Part shown: positions 20,838 through 33,447 of the stretch, piece by piece
Numbering within the stretch: position 1 is the first letter of the stretch
Layout: each line of letters begins with the position of its first letter
Source: Monoplex corrugatus
Lineage: Eukaryota > Mollusca > Gastropoda > Littorinimorpha > Ranellidae
Length of the DNA: 64,000 nucleotides
Reading direction: 5' to 3'
Assembly (NCBI GenBank): GCA_030674185.1
Contig: JAPXFY010000026.1
Coordinates: 58,737,465-58,801,464, forward strand
Notes under the pieces: generated by a model
Told to the model about the DNA's origin: nothing
The model's input: only the letters and a program-made list of their open reading frames with translations
Databases searched by the model: none
Program-made: the position numbers and the translations under genes

Positions 20838-23800
20838 CAAGACATAACACCATAAATAACAAGACATAACACCATAAATAACAAGACATAACACCATAAA
20901 TAACAAGACATAACACAATCAACAACAAGACATAGCACCATAAATAACAAGACATAACACCATAAATAACAAGACATAACACCATAAATAACAAGACATA
21001 GCACCATAAATAACAAGACATAGCACCATAAACAACAAGACTAACACCATAAATAACAAGACATAACACAATAAATAACAAGACATAACACCATAAATAA
21101 CAAGACATTACACATAAATCAACAAGACATAACACCATAAATAACAAGACATAACACCATAAATAACAAGACATTACACTATAAAAACAAGACATAACAC
21201 CATAAATAACAAGACATAACACCATAAATAACAAGACATAAACACCATAAATAACAAGACATAGCACCATAAAAACAAGACATAACACCATAAATAACAA
21301 GACATAACACCATAAATAACAAGACATAGCACAATAAAAACAAGCAACCATAGCACCATAAATAACAAGACATAACACATAAATAACAAGAACATAACAC
21401 TGTAAACAACAAGACATAACACCATAAATAACAAGACATAACACTGTAAAAACAAGACATAACACCATAAATAACAAGACATAACACCATAAATAACAAG
21501 ACATTACACATAAATAACAAGACATAAACCATAAAAACAAGACATAGCACCATAAATAACAAGACATAGCACCATAAATAACAAGACATAAGCACCATAA
21601 ATAACAAGCATACACATAAATAACAAGACATACACCATAAATAACAAGACATAGCACATAAAAAACAAGACATAGCACCATAAATAACAAGACATAACAC
21701 CATAAATAACAAGAACATAACAATATAATAAACAGACATACACCATAATAACAAGACATAACACTAATAAACAGACATAGCACATAAATAACAAGACATA
21801 GCACCATAAAAACAAGCATAACACCATAAATAACAAGACATAATACTGTAAACAACAGACATAGCACCATAATAACAAGACATAGCACATAAATAACAGA
21901 CATAACATAAATAAAACAAGACTTAAACAACAGACATAGCAATAATAACAAGACATATACTGTAAACAACAGACATAGCACCATAAAAACAAGACATACA
22001 CCATAAACAAAGACATAGCACCATAAATAACAAGACTAATTAAACAACAGATAACTATAACAAGAACACATAAAAATCAGACATAACATAAATAACAAGA
22101 CATAATCACCATTAAAAACAAGGACATACACATAAAACAAGATAAACAAACAAGACATAGCACCATAAATAACAAGACATAACACCATAAATAACAAGAC
22201 ATACACAATAAATAACAAGACATAACACAATAAAAACAAGACATACACATAAAAAACAAGACATAGCACCATAAATAACAAGACATAAACACCATAAAAA
22301 CAAGACATAACACCATAAATAACAAGACATAAACTGAAAAACAAGACTATAACACCTATAAATAACAAGACATAGCACCATAAATAACAAGACATTAAAC
22401 AATAAAACAAGACATAAACATAACACAAGACATAACACCATAAATACAAGATAACACATAAATAACAAGACATAACACCATAAATAACAAGACATTAGCA
22501 CCATAAATAACAAGACATAACACATAAATAACAAGACATAACACCATATAAAAGAATAACATAACAAGAATAACATAAACAACAAGACATACACATAAAA
22601 AACAAGAATACACCATAAATAACAAGACATAGCACCATAAATAAAAGACAACACCATAAATAACAAGACATAGTACGTAAACAACAAGACATAGCACCAT
22701 AAATAAACAAGACATAGCACCATAAATAACAAGACATAGCACCATAAATAACAAGACATATACTGTAAACAACAAGGACATAGCACCATAAATAACAAGA
22801 CATAGCACCATAAATAACAAGACATTAGCACCATAAATAACAAGACATAATACTGTAAACAACAGGACATAGCACCATAAATAACAAGACATAGCACCAT
22901 AAATAACAAAACATAGCACCATAAATAACAAGACATAGCACCATAATAATAAACATAGCACTAAATAACAAGACATAGCACCATAAATAACAAGACATAT
23001 ACTGTAAACAACAAGGACATAGCACCATAAATAACAAGACATAGCACCATAATAACAAGACATAATACTGAAACAACAGGACATAACACCTAAATAACAG
23101 ACATAGCACCATAAATAACAAGACATAGCACCATAAATAACAAGACATAGCACCATAAAAACAAGACATAGCACCATAAATAACAATAACTAATAACACT
23201 GAAAACAACAGGACATAGCACCATAAAAACAAAACAAGACATAAAACAGACATAGCACATATAACAAGACATAGCAATAAATAACAAGACATAGCACATA
23301 ATAACAAGACATAATACTGTAAACAACAGGACATAGCACCATAAATAACAAGACATAGCTAAACAGACATAGACCATAAATAACAAGACATAATACTGTA
23401 AACAACAGGACATAGCACCATAAATAACAAGACATAGCACCATAAATAACAAGACATAGCACCATGAATAACAAAGACATAGCACCATAAATAACAAGAC
23501 ATAATACTGTAAACAACAGGACATAGCACCATAAATAACAAGACATAACTGTAAAACAACGGACATAGCACCATAAATAACAAGACATAGCACCATAAAT
23601 AAACAAGACATAATACTGTAAACAACAGGACATAGCACCATAAATAACAAACATAATACTGAAACAACAGGAATAGCACCATAAATAACAAGACATAGCA
23701 CCATAAATAACAAGACAATAGCACCATAAATAACAAGACATATACTGTAAAACAGACATAGCACATGAATAACAAGAATAGCACCATAAATAACAAGAAT

Positions 23801-25174
23801 AGCACATAATAACAAGACATAAACTAAAACAAGGACATAGCACATAAAACAAGATATAGCCCATAAATAACAAGACATAGCACATAATAACAAGACATAG
23901 CACCATAAATAACAAGACATAGCACATAATAACAAGACTAATACTGTAAAAACAGACATAGCACCATGAATAACAAGAATAGCACCATAAATAACAAGAC
24001 ATAGCACTATGAATAACAAGAATAGCACCATAAATAACAAGACATAGCACTATGAATAACAAAACATAGCACAATAAATAACAAGACATAGCACAATAAA
24101 TAACAAGACATAGCACAATAAATAAAAAGACATAGCATCATAAATAACAAGACATAACTCAACAAATAACAAGACATAGCACCATAAATAACAGACATAA
24201 CACCATAAATAACAAGACATAACACCACAAATAACAAGACATAACACCATAAAAAACAAGATACAATAATAACACCATAAAAATAACAAAAGACATAACA
24301 CCATAAATAACAAGACATAACACCATAAATAACAAGACATAACACCATAAATAACAAGACATAACACCATAAAAACAAGACATAACACCATAAAAAACAA
24401 GACATAACACCATAAATAACAAGACATAACACCATAAATAACAGGACATAGCACCATAAATAACAAGACATAACACCATAAATAACAAGACATAACACCA
24501 TAAATAACGAGACATAACACCATAAATAACGAGACATAACACCATAAATAACAAGACATAACACCATAAATAACAAGACATAACACCATAAATAACGAGA
24601 CATAACACCATAAATAACGAGACATAACACCATAAGTAACAAGACATAACACAATAAGTAACCAGACATAACACAATAAGTAACAAGACATAACACCATA
24701 AGTAACAAGACATAACACAATAAGTAACAAGACATAACACAATAAGTAACAAGACATAACACCATTAATAACAAGACATAACACAATAAGTAACAAGACA
24801 TAGCACCATAAACAACAAGACATAGCACCATAAACAACAAGACATAACACCATAAATAACAAGACGTGGCACCATAAACAACAAGACATAACACCATAAA
24901 TAACAAGACGTGGCACCATAAACAACAAAACATAACACCATAAATAACATGACATAATACTGTAAACAACAGGACATAGCACCATAAATAACAAGACATA
25001 GCACCATAAACAACAAGACATAACACCATAAATAACATGACATAATACTGTAAACAACAGGACATAGCACCATAAATAACATGACATAATACTGTAAACA
25101 ACAAGACATAGCACCATAAACAACAAGACATAACACCATAAATAACAAGACATTATACTGTAAACAACAGGACA
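20800..25174. repeat. 22-bp satellite array, left block
   Basis: Roughly 200 units of a 22-bp repeat (caccataaataacaagac plus ataa). There are two interspersed variants: ataacacc/atagcacc + ataaataacaagac, and ataatactgtaaacaacagg. Near 24,500-24,950 a subvariant has gtaac or cgagac. The core (about 21,030-24,060) is riddled with single-base losses while 24,070-25,174 is clean. All three minus-strand frames lack stops, giving meaningless hydrophobic frames hundreds of codons long. Confidence 0.97.
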
Positions 25175-25262
25175 GAACTGCGCTTCAGAACTGCGGTACG
25201 CGGTTTTACCAATGTGCTAACGGGGCACACATCATCTGTAGGGAATTTAATCCTTATGAAGT

Positions 25263-25943
25263 TCACTTTTGGTTCCTCCTTGCCCAGATCCAGCTTGAGC
25301 TCCTTTCTGCTGCCTCTGCCATCGCTTTAAGGGCTCTAGTCCTCTTCTTCCCAGAAATGGCGAGTTGTTTCATGAGATCATAAGCGGAGGTGCCCACAAA
25401 CCCTCTTGCCCCGACCTCTAGGGCGAAGATTTTGACCCGCAGACCTGCTTTCTTCAGGGTGCTGGCAAGACCGGCGTATTTTTCGGTCTTGTATATATGT
25501 GCTTCTTCCATTCTGCTTTCGTATGGCACAGTGAGTTCTATCAGAATCACTTGTTTCGAGGAGTCAGAGTGGAGAGCGATGTCTGGTCTCATGCCTGTCT
25601 TGCTGATGACATCTGGGTAATTTCTCCACTCTGGGAGGTCTGCTGTACACTCCCAGTTGACTGCTCCATCCAGAAGACCCTTTGGCAATGTGCTGGTTGT
25701 CATAGCACTTTCGGGCCAGACCTGTTTCCCTCCTGCTTTGTAGAACGTTGTCATAGCAATTGGTGCGTTTGGGGTCATGGTTTTTTCGCTAACCACGTCT
25801 GTGATCACTTTCAGAACTTGGTTGTGCCTCCATGTATACCTTCCTTGGGCTAGCGCTACTTTGCAAGAGCTTAGGACATGATCCACTGTTTGTTTCTTCT
25901 GACAGAGCGGACATGCTGGGTCGGCTGATTTCCCCCATTTCAC
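25263..25943 (-). CDS. R2-type LINE zinc knuckle and restriction-like endonuclease
   Basis: 226 codons with the CCHC knuckle CPLCQKKQTVDHVLSSC near the start and the PD-(D/E)xK-like endonuclease. RPDIALHSDSSKQVILIELT gives the Asp and Glu of the fold, followed by VPYESRMEEAHIYKTEKYAG and GARGFVGTSAYDLMK. In the family this nuclease cuts the target strand that primes reverse transcription. The degraded copies at 6,290-6,640 and 13,390-13,560 derive from the same domain. Confidence 0.88.
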   Translation of the reverse strand: MKWGKSADPACPLCQKKQTVDHVLSSCKVALAQGRYTWRHNQVLKVITDVVSEKTMTPNAPIAMTTFYKAGGKQVWPESAMTTSTLPKGLLDGAVNWECTADLPEWRNYPDVISKTGMRPDIALHSDSSKQVILIELTVPYESRMEEAHIYKTEKYAGLASTLKKAGLRVKIFALEVGARGFVGTSAYDLMKQLAISGKKRTRALKAMAEAAERSSSWIWARRNQK

Positions 25944-27391
25944 TAAGTTTGCATTCGAGGGAGCAGGTCATATACAGATCTGAGGAGGAAGCTTATCCTT
26001 AGAGGAGCCATGTGCCACATATCGTTCCAGCTGAGACTTCTTTGGAGTGCACTGTCCCATGTTGTCCATTGCCCCTGTTGACCTTGCTGGACTGCCTTCT
26101 GCACTCTTTTGACATCTTCTTCTTCCTTCAACTCCTGTATGATCATGTCTCTTTTTTCCTTCCCTTTGGCTTTGGACCACCACTGCATTTTTGTTGCTCC
26201 CAGTCCCTGTCTGTTGGTTTGCGTGTGTCCAATTATTTCTTTGATGCTGAGGTTTCTCTTGGCATTGTTTACAGCCTCTTGGACTTTCCACTTTCTGCCA
26301 GTTCTCAGCTTTGGATGAACTGATCTCACGATATTGTCTTCCGATTCCTCCAGCATGCTCAACAGTCTTGCTTTTCCAACTTTGTATTCCTCCACTATGG
26401 ATTTGAGAGGTAGCTTCAGCATTGCTTGACGACAGTAGAATGCAACATCAGTGAGACCAGGTGGGACACCGAGCCATTTTCTTGTGTATTTGTTGATTTT
26501 GGCTTCCATTGCTTCGACTGTGCTGGTGCAAATGTCATAGATTAGCAGTGGCCACAGCAGCTTTGGTATCAGCATGAACTGTAGACACCAGACTTTGTAT
26601 TTGCCTGGCAGTCCGCAGTTATCTATTTTCTTCAGGCCTTCTTCTGCTGTTTGCTTGGTTTCACATCCCCTTTGTGTGTCTTTCAGGGAGTCATCATACC
26701 ATCTTCCGAGACTTTTTACTGGCTCTTCTGTGACAGTGGGGATGGCTTGGTTGGCTACCATGAATTTGACTGAATCTGCCACTTTTCCTTTTCGCAGTGA
26801 GAGACTTCGGGATTTCTTAGGTTTGAACCTCATTCTTGAAGAGGCCACCAGCTCATCCAGCTGCTTTAAGATTTGGTGTGTCTCTTCCTCATCCGTGGAC
26901 AAGACTGTTGTGTCATCCATGAAAGCTTTCAGAGGAGGCATCTGGTATCCATCTCCCAGATTCACTGGACCTGAACTCTTCATTGCAGCTTTCAAGATGA
27001 CTTCCATTGCCAACACGAACAGTATGGGAGAGATTGCACAGCCCATTGCAATGCCCACCTCTAGGTCTATCCAGTCCGTGGTGTATTCTTTGGTAGAGAA
27101 CCGCATTGAGAACCCTTGGAAATACTTCCTCAGCATTGTTCGGATGTTTTCTGGGATGTGATACATTTCAAGAGCCAGCTGGATCATATCGTGTGGAACT
27201 GATCCATATGCATTCGCCAGATCAAGCCAAACTACGTCAATGTCTCTCTTCTCTGTTCTTGCTTTTTGGATAGCATCCCAAATCAACGTGGCATGTTCCA
27301 AGCATCCAGGCATTCCTGGTATGCCTCCCTTTTGGACTGACATATCCAGATACTTGTTTTCAGTCAGGTATTTTGTCAATCTTGCTGCCAT
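25943..27391 (-). CDS. R2-type LINE reverse transcriptase
   Basis: 482 codons continuing the polyprotein after a frameshift. It contains KGGIPGMPGCLEHATLIWDA, WLDLANAYGSVPHDMIQLAL (motif A), GIAMGCAISPILFVLAMEVI (motif B) and LKAFMDDTTVLSTDEEETHQ (motif C, both Asp present). A thumb region follows (YTRKWLGVPPGLTDVAFYCR), then the linker to the endonuclease (SLSWNDMWHMAPLRISFLLR). It ends prematurely at a one-base loss near 25,950. Confidence 0.88.
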   Translation of the reverse strand: MAARLTKYLTENKYLDMSVQKGGIPGMPGCLEHATLIWDAIQKARTEKRDIDVVWLDLANAYGSVPHDMIQLALEMYHIPENIRTMLRKYFQGFSMRFSTKEYTTDWIDLEVGIAMGCAISPILFVLAMEVILKAAMKSSGPVNLGDGYQMPPLKAFMDDTTVLSTDEEETHQILKQLDELVASSRMRFKPKKSRSLSLRKGKVADSVKFMVANQAIPTVTEEPVKSLGRWYDDSLKDTQRGCETKQTAEEGLKKIDNCGLPGKYKVWCLQFMLIPKLLWPLLIYDICTSTVEAMEAKINKYTRKWLGVPPGLTDVAFYCRQAMLKLPLKSIVEEYKVGKARLLSMLEESEDNIVRSVHPKLRTGRKWKVQEAVNNAKRNLSIKEIIGHTQTNRQGLGATKMQWWSKAKGKEKRDMIIQELKEEEDVKRVQKAVQQGQQGQWTTWDSALQRSLSWNDMWHMAPLRISFLLRSVYDLLPRMQT

Positions 27392-28491
27392 AACAGAGAA
27401 GAAGATTTTCCCTCGACGTTCAGAAGTGATATTGGCCTGAACTGATTGATGCTGCTGGAGTTCTGCTCCTTCGGAATGTACACTCCTTCAGCTCTCATCC
27501 ATTGGTCGCTGATCTTCTGGTTCCTCCATGCTGATCGAATCATCTTGTGGAGCCACTCGAGCACTTTTGGGCATTTCTTGTAGAGCAGGTATGGTATTCC
27601 GTTTGGTCCAGGTGCTGACTTGGCTCTGGCTTTCTTTACTACGTTCTTCACTTCATCCAGTGTTGGTGGTTTGTTATTGAATTTTCCTTCTGGCGCTGCA
27701 GGCCAAACCAGATTCTGGATTTCAAGTGGTGCCTCGCGCTGAGAATCGGAATATGTTTCCCTGAGATGCTGCTCTAGGGTTTCCTTGCCCACTGTGAGAG
27801 TCCCTGATTTGGGTTGTTCAAACAGCTTTCTTGCAAAGTCAAAGGGATCTTTGAAGAAACGATCTTGAGTCTTCTTCTTTTTGCTCTTTCTTCGCCTTGC
27901 TGATTCCACTTTGCTGAGAGCATTGTGTTTGGCCTTCAGATCTTTCCAGAGTTCCAGGAGCCCTTGCTTCTCGAATTCTGAGGCAGTTTTCATTCGCTTT
28001 TTAAGCTTCCTTTTCTCCCTCCGGATGCTCTCCATCTGTTGCTGTCTTCTGGATTTCTGGGGAGGCGTTTTTGTCTTTGGCTGCTTCACTCCATAAGTGT
28101 CCCTGCAGATAGAGTATATGATGTCTCCGTATGTGTCAAGTTTGTGTTCCAGCGTACTGTTCCCTATTAGCGCATTCAGCTTAAGGACAAGTTCCTCATC
28201 TAATTTCTCCCATTGTTCTTTGGCACCGGCAGGCGGCAAATTGAGTTTTCCACGTTTGGCGTTAAGAGCTTGTGCAAAATCCGCATCAGAACCGTCAGCG
28301 TGGATGTCCTTGGCACTATGGTTTAAATCCTGGCCTTGGTCATCCAACGTCTCACCTGCTATCGCAGTGCGCTGCTGCTGGTTCGTATGTGTCTTCAAAC
28401 AGCCCATTTTTGTCCTGTGGATCTTCATGCCGCGTTTGGTGGTGAATCTCCTTCCACACGCACACGGAAATTCCATCTGGTCATTAATCAT
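27376..28491 (-). CDS. R2-type LINE protein, N-terminal part (zinc finger and RT fingers)
   Basis: 371 codons starting at an ATG at 28,491. Residues 8-31 form a single Cys2-His/Cys finger (EFPCACGRRFTTKRGMKIHR), the DNA-binding module expected at the N-terminus of RLE elements. A basic, Lys/Arg-rich stretch follows (KKRMKTASEFEKQGL and KSKKKKTQDRFFKDP). Next come the RT entry motifs KSAPGPNGIPYLLYKKCPKV and QFRPISLLNVEGK. The frame breaks at about 27,400, where the downstream frame continues with MAARLTKYLTENKYLD. Confidence 0.82.
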   Translation of the reverse strand: MINDQMEFPCACGRRFTTKRGMKIHRTKMGCLKTHTNQQQRTAIAGETLDDQGQDLNHSAKDIHADGSDADFAQALNAKRGKLNLPPAGAKEQWEKLDEELVLKLNALIGNSTLEHKLDTYGDIIYSICRDTYGVKQPKTKTPPQKSRRQQQMESIRREKRKLKKRMKTASEFEKQGLLELWKDLKAKHNALSKVESARRRKSKKKKTQDRFFKDPFDFARKLFEQPKSGTLTVGKETLEQHLRETYSDSQREAPLEIQNLVWPAAPEGKFNNKPPTLDEVKNVVKKARAKSAPGPNGIPYLLYKKCPKVLEWLHKMIRSAWRNQKISDQWMRAEGVYIPKEQNSSSINQFRPISLLNVEGKSSSLLWQQD

Positions 28492-28697
28492 GATCCGTTG
28501 TGCGTTTCCAGTCGTGATGGAGTCAGTGCCGATGGATTCATCATTCTCTCCCCCTTTCGGTGAATCCTGGGTGCATCTTTCATTTAAAGAACTCGTGGCA
28601 TGTTATCAAAGGCAAGGTGGGAAGCCAACCCACAAAGCCCGCAGATCTAGTCTTTCCCAGTGTCCTTCGGTCTTTCCCGAATGTCCTCCGAACTATT

Positions 28698-31600
28698 CCC
28701 ATAAGTAACAAGACATAACACAATAAGTAACAAGACATAGCACCATAAATAACGAGACATAATACTGTAAACAAAGGACATAACACCATAAATAACAAGA
28801 CATAACACCATAAATAACAAGACATAGCACCATAAATAACAAGACATAGCACCAAAAATAACAAGACATAGCACCATAAATAACAAGACATAACACCATA
28901 AATAACAAGACATTAGCATCATAAATAACAAGACATAGCACCATAAATAACAAGACATAGCACCATAAATAACAAGACATAGCACCAAAAATAACAAGAC
29001 ATAGCACCATAAATAACAAGACTTTACACCATAAATAACAGACATAGCACCATAAATAACAAGACATAACACCATAAATAACAAGACGTGGCACCATAAT
29101 AACAAGACATAACACCATAAATAACAGACATAGCACCATAATAACAAGACATACTCCATAAACAACAGGACATAGCACAATAAGTAACAAGACATAACAC
29201 CATAAATAACAAGACATAACACAATAAGTAACAGACATAGCACCATAAATAACAAGACATAACACATGTAACAAGACATAACACCATAAATAACAAGACA
29301 TAACACAATAAGTAACAAGACATAACCCATAAATAACAAGACATAACACAATAAGTAACAAGAAAGCCAATAGCGACTCATAAATAACAAGACATAACAC
29401 AATAAGTAACAAGACATAACACAATAAGTAACAAGACATAACACCATAAATAACAAGACATAACACCATAAATAACAAGACATAACACCATAAATAACAA
29501 GACATAACACAATAAATAACGGGATATACACAAAATAACAAGACATAACACAATAAGTAACAGACATAACACAATAAGTAACAAGACATAGCACCATAAA
29601 TAACAAGACATAACACAATAAGTGACAAGACATAACACCATAATAACAAGACATAGCACCATAAATAACAAGACATAACACCATAAATAACAAGACATAA
29701 CACTATAAATAGCAAGACATAACACAATAAGCAACAAGACATAGCACCATAAATAACAAGACATAAGACAATAAGTAACAAGACATAACACAATAAGTAA
29801 CAAGACATAGCACCATAAATAACAAGACATAACACCCAAAATAACAAGACATAACACTATAAATAGCAAGACATAACACAAAAAGTAACAAGACATAACA
29901 CCATAAATAACAAGACATAACACCATAATAACAAGACATAGCACCATAAATAACAAGACGTGGCACCAAAAATAACAAGACATAGCATCATAAATAACAA
30001 GACGTAACACCATAAATAACAAGACATAGCATCATAAATAACAAGACGTAGCACCATAAATAACAAGACATAGCACCATAAATAACAAGACATAGCACCA
30101 TAAATAACAAGACATAGCACCATAAATAACAAGACATAACACATAAATAACAAGACATAACCAGTAAATAACAGGACATACACCATAAATAACAAGACAT
30201 AGCACCATAAAAACAAGACATAGCACCATAAATAACAGACATAATACTGTAAACAACAAGACATAGCACATAAATAACGAGACATAAATATGTAAACAAG
30301 GACATAGCACCATAAATAACGAGACATAATACTGTAAAAACAGGACATACACATAATAACAAGACATAGCACCATAAATAACAAGACATAGCACCATAAA
30401 TAACAAAACATAATACTGTAAACAAAAAGGACATAGCACCATAAATAACAAGACATAGCACCATAAACAACAAGACATAGCACCATAAATAACAAGACAT
30501 AGCACCATAAACAACAAGACATAGCACCATAAACAACAAGAGACATAGCACCATAAATAACGACATAATACAAACAACAGGACATAGCACCATAGAATAA
30601 CAAGACATAGCACCATAAATAAAAAGACATAATACTGTAAACAACAGGACATAGCACCATAATAACAAGACATAGCACCATAAATAACAAAACATAATCA
30701 CTGTAAACAAAAAGGACATAGCACCATAAATAACGAAAACATAATACTGTAAACAACAGGACATAGCACCATAAATAACCAAACATAATACTGTAAACAA
30801 CAGGACATAGCACCATGAATAAACAAGACATAGCACCATAAACAACAAGACATAGCACCATAAATAACAAAACATAATACTGTAAACAACAGGAGATAGC
30901 ACCATAAATAACAAGACATAGCACCATAAATAACAAGACATAACACCATAAATAACAGACATAATACTGTAAACAACAAGACATAGCACCATAAATAACA
31001 AGACATAGCACCATAAACAACAAGACATAACACCATAAATAAACAAGACATAACACAATAAATAACAGACATAGCACCATAAATAACAAAACATAATACT
31101 GTAAACAACAGGAGATAGCACCATAAATAACAAGACATAGCACCATAAATAACAAGACATAACACCATAAATAACAAGACATAGCACACAAATAACAAGA
31201 CATACACGTAAAAACAAGGACATACACCATAAATAACAAGACATAGCACCATAAATAACAAGACATAACACATAAAATAACAAGACATACACCATAAATA
31301 ACAAGACATAACACCATAAATAACAAGACATAGCACCATAAATAACAAGACATAACACCATAAACAAACAAGACATAACACCATAAACAACAAGACATAA
31401 CACCATAAATAACAAGACATAGCACCATAAATAACAAGACATATCACCATAAATAACAAAACATAATACTGTAAACAACAGGAGGATAGCACACATAAAT
31501 AACAAGACATAACACCATAAATAAAAAGACATAACACCATAAAATAACAAGACATAGCACCATAAATAACAAGACATAACACCATAAATAACAAGACATA

Positions 31601-32430
31601 AGCACCATAAATAACAAGACATAACACCATAAATAACAAGACATAACCACCATAAAACAACAAGACATAACACCATAAATAACAAGACATAGCACCATAA
31701 ATAACAAGACATAGCACCATAAATAACAAGACATACACCATAAATAACAAAACATAATACTGTAAACAACAGGAGATAGCACCATAAATAACAAGACATA
31801 GCACCATAAATAACAAGACATAACACCATAAATAACAAGACATAACACCATAAACAACAAGACATAACACCATAAATAACAAGACATAGCACCATAAATA
31901 ACAAGACATAGCACCATAAATAACAAGACATAACACCATAAACAACAAGACATAACACCATAAATAACAAGACATAGCACCATAAATAACAAGACATAGC
32001 ACCATAAATAACAAGACATATCGCCATAAATAACAAGACGTAGCACCATAAGTAACTAGACATAACACCATAAATAACAAGACATAACACCATAAATAAC
32101 AAGGCATAACACAATAAATAACAAGACATAACACCATAAATAACAAGACATAACACCATAAATAACAAGGCATAACACAATAAATAACAAGACATAACAC
32201 CATAAATAACAAGACATAACACCATAAATAACAAGACGTGGCACCATAAATAACAAGACATAACACCATAAATAACAAGACATAACAGCATAAATAACAA
32301 GACGTGGCACTATAAATAACGAAATATGATACTTTACATGTAAATAAGAAGGCATTGCACTATGAATAACAAAGCATTGCACCATAAATACGAAAATATT
32401 ATACCATTAATATCAAGACATAGAACCATC
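28698..32430. repeat. 22-bp satellite array, right block
   Basis: Continuation of the 20.8-kb satellite beyond the R2-type insertion, with the same two variants mixed at higher frequency (gtaacaagac types near both edges). 29,020-31,500 carries many one-base losses; 31,800-32,300 is regular. The last units (32,300-32,430) are diverged. Confidence 0.97.
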
Positions 32431-32996
32431 ATCACCATCATCATCATCAGGTGCTCTACCGCATGGCGTTGGCGATCATGGACTTTCATCTATCTCTATC
32501 TCTCGTTGCCCCTAGCATCTCCCCCACCCTTCTCATCCCCAGCCACTCTGCAAGTCCGTCTAGCATTCTCTCCCTGGGTCTACCTGGTGCTCTCTTTCCC
32601 TCCAGCTTTCCCATTGTGACCAGGTGCTCCAATCCCCCTTCCTCATAAAATGGCCTATAGATGTTGCCTGTCTTTTCCTAATCTTCATTATGGGTGATCT
32701 ACTTGTGTCTGCCTCCATCAAGACTGTTTCGTTTGTTTTCTTTGCTGTCCGTGGAACTCTCAACATTCTTCTGAGAAACCACATCTCGGCTGCCTCAGTC
32801 TTGCCCTGGCTTTGCTTGCTGACTGTCCACGCCTCGCATCCGTACAACAGTATTGGTTCTATATAATATTCAAGGACTCTCTTTCTGATGTTAATTGATA
32901 GGCATTTGTTGGTAAGAATGCTTGTCATCTTCTTGAATGCTGTTTTGGCTTGGCTGATTCTGCCAGCTGTTTCCGATGTGCATCTGCCGTCTGATA
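32430..32996 (-). mobile_element. RTE/BovB-like LINE 3' end inserted in satellite
   Basis: Minus-strand 3' fragment with (ATG)n tail at 32,430-32,450. It encodes INIRKRVLEYYIEPILLYGC, LRVPRTAKKTNETVLMEADT and the terminal GKLEGKR-like block (frame-damaged at about 32,630). Satellite units lie on both sides, so the insertion postdates the array. The truncation point is about 32,996 (tctgat). Confidence 0.88.
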
Positions 32997-33240
32997 TAGC
33001 AAGATATAGCACCATAAATAACAAGACAGAGCACCATAAATAACAAGACATAGCACTATAAATAACAAAATATAATAATATTAAAAACAAGACATAAAAC
33101 CATCAATAACAAGCTACAATCCTGTAAATAACAAGATATAGTTATGTAAACAACCAGACATAACATCGTAAACAGCAAGAAACAGTATCGAAATTTGCAA
33201 GACATGGCACAGTTAATAACAAGACTGTTTTAAAATGGCA
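32997..33240. repeat. Diverged end of the 22-bp satellite
   Basis: About ten units with increasing divergence (tagcaccataaataacaag, then taaaaacaagacataaaacc, then looser forms), typical of an array edge. Confidence 0.85.
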
Positions 33241-33299
33241 CTGTGAATAACTGACTTGTTTGCTGTCCATTTTAATTTAGTATTCACATCTAGTGAGTC

Positions 33300-33303
33300 A
33301 CAC

Positions 33304-33335
<32 letters not shown>

Positions 33336-33416
33336 TAGACAGACAGGCAGACAGACAGACAGATAGTTAGATAGATAGATAGATAGATAGATATATAGAC
33401 AGATAGATAGACAGAC

Positions 33417-33447
<31 letters not shown>

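Larger units (their letters stand above)
25175..28697 (-). mobile_element. Nearly complete R2-type LINE with restriction-like endonuclease, inserted in satellite
   Basis: A 3.5-kb minus-strand non-LTR retrotransposon between two blocks of the 22-bp satellite. From 5' to 3': leader (28,697-28,492); an N-terminal region with Cys/His zinc finger (CACGRRFTTKRGMKIHRTKM); reverse transcriptase with NAYGSVPHD (motif A), GCAISPILF (motif B) and FMDDTTVL (motif C); a Cys-x2-Cys-x7-His-x4-Cys knuckle (CPLCQKKQTVDHVLSSC); and a restriction-like endonuclease with RPDIALHSDSS and ILIELTVPYE (PD...E-x-T type). There is no APE endonuclease and one reading frame in principle, as in R2/R4/NeSL-type elements. 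Two one-base frameshifts (about 27,400 and 25,950) break it. Catalytic residues look intact. Confidence 0.88.

Noticed and set aside
26012..28708. Plus-strand frames of 60-203 codons across 26.0-28.7 kb
   Set aside because: Antisense to the R2-type LINE protein, which has clear catalytic motifs.
20648..32300. Minus-strand open frames of 100-770 codons (Cys/Tyr/Leu/Val-rich membrane-like proteins)
   Set aside because: They are translations of the 22-bp satellite, whose unit has no stop in any minus-strand phase; overlapping frames in all three phases show there is no selected frame.
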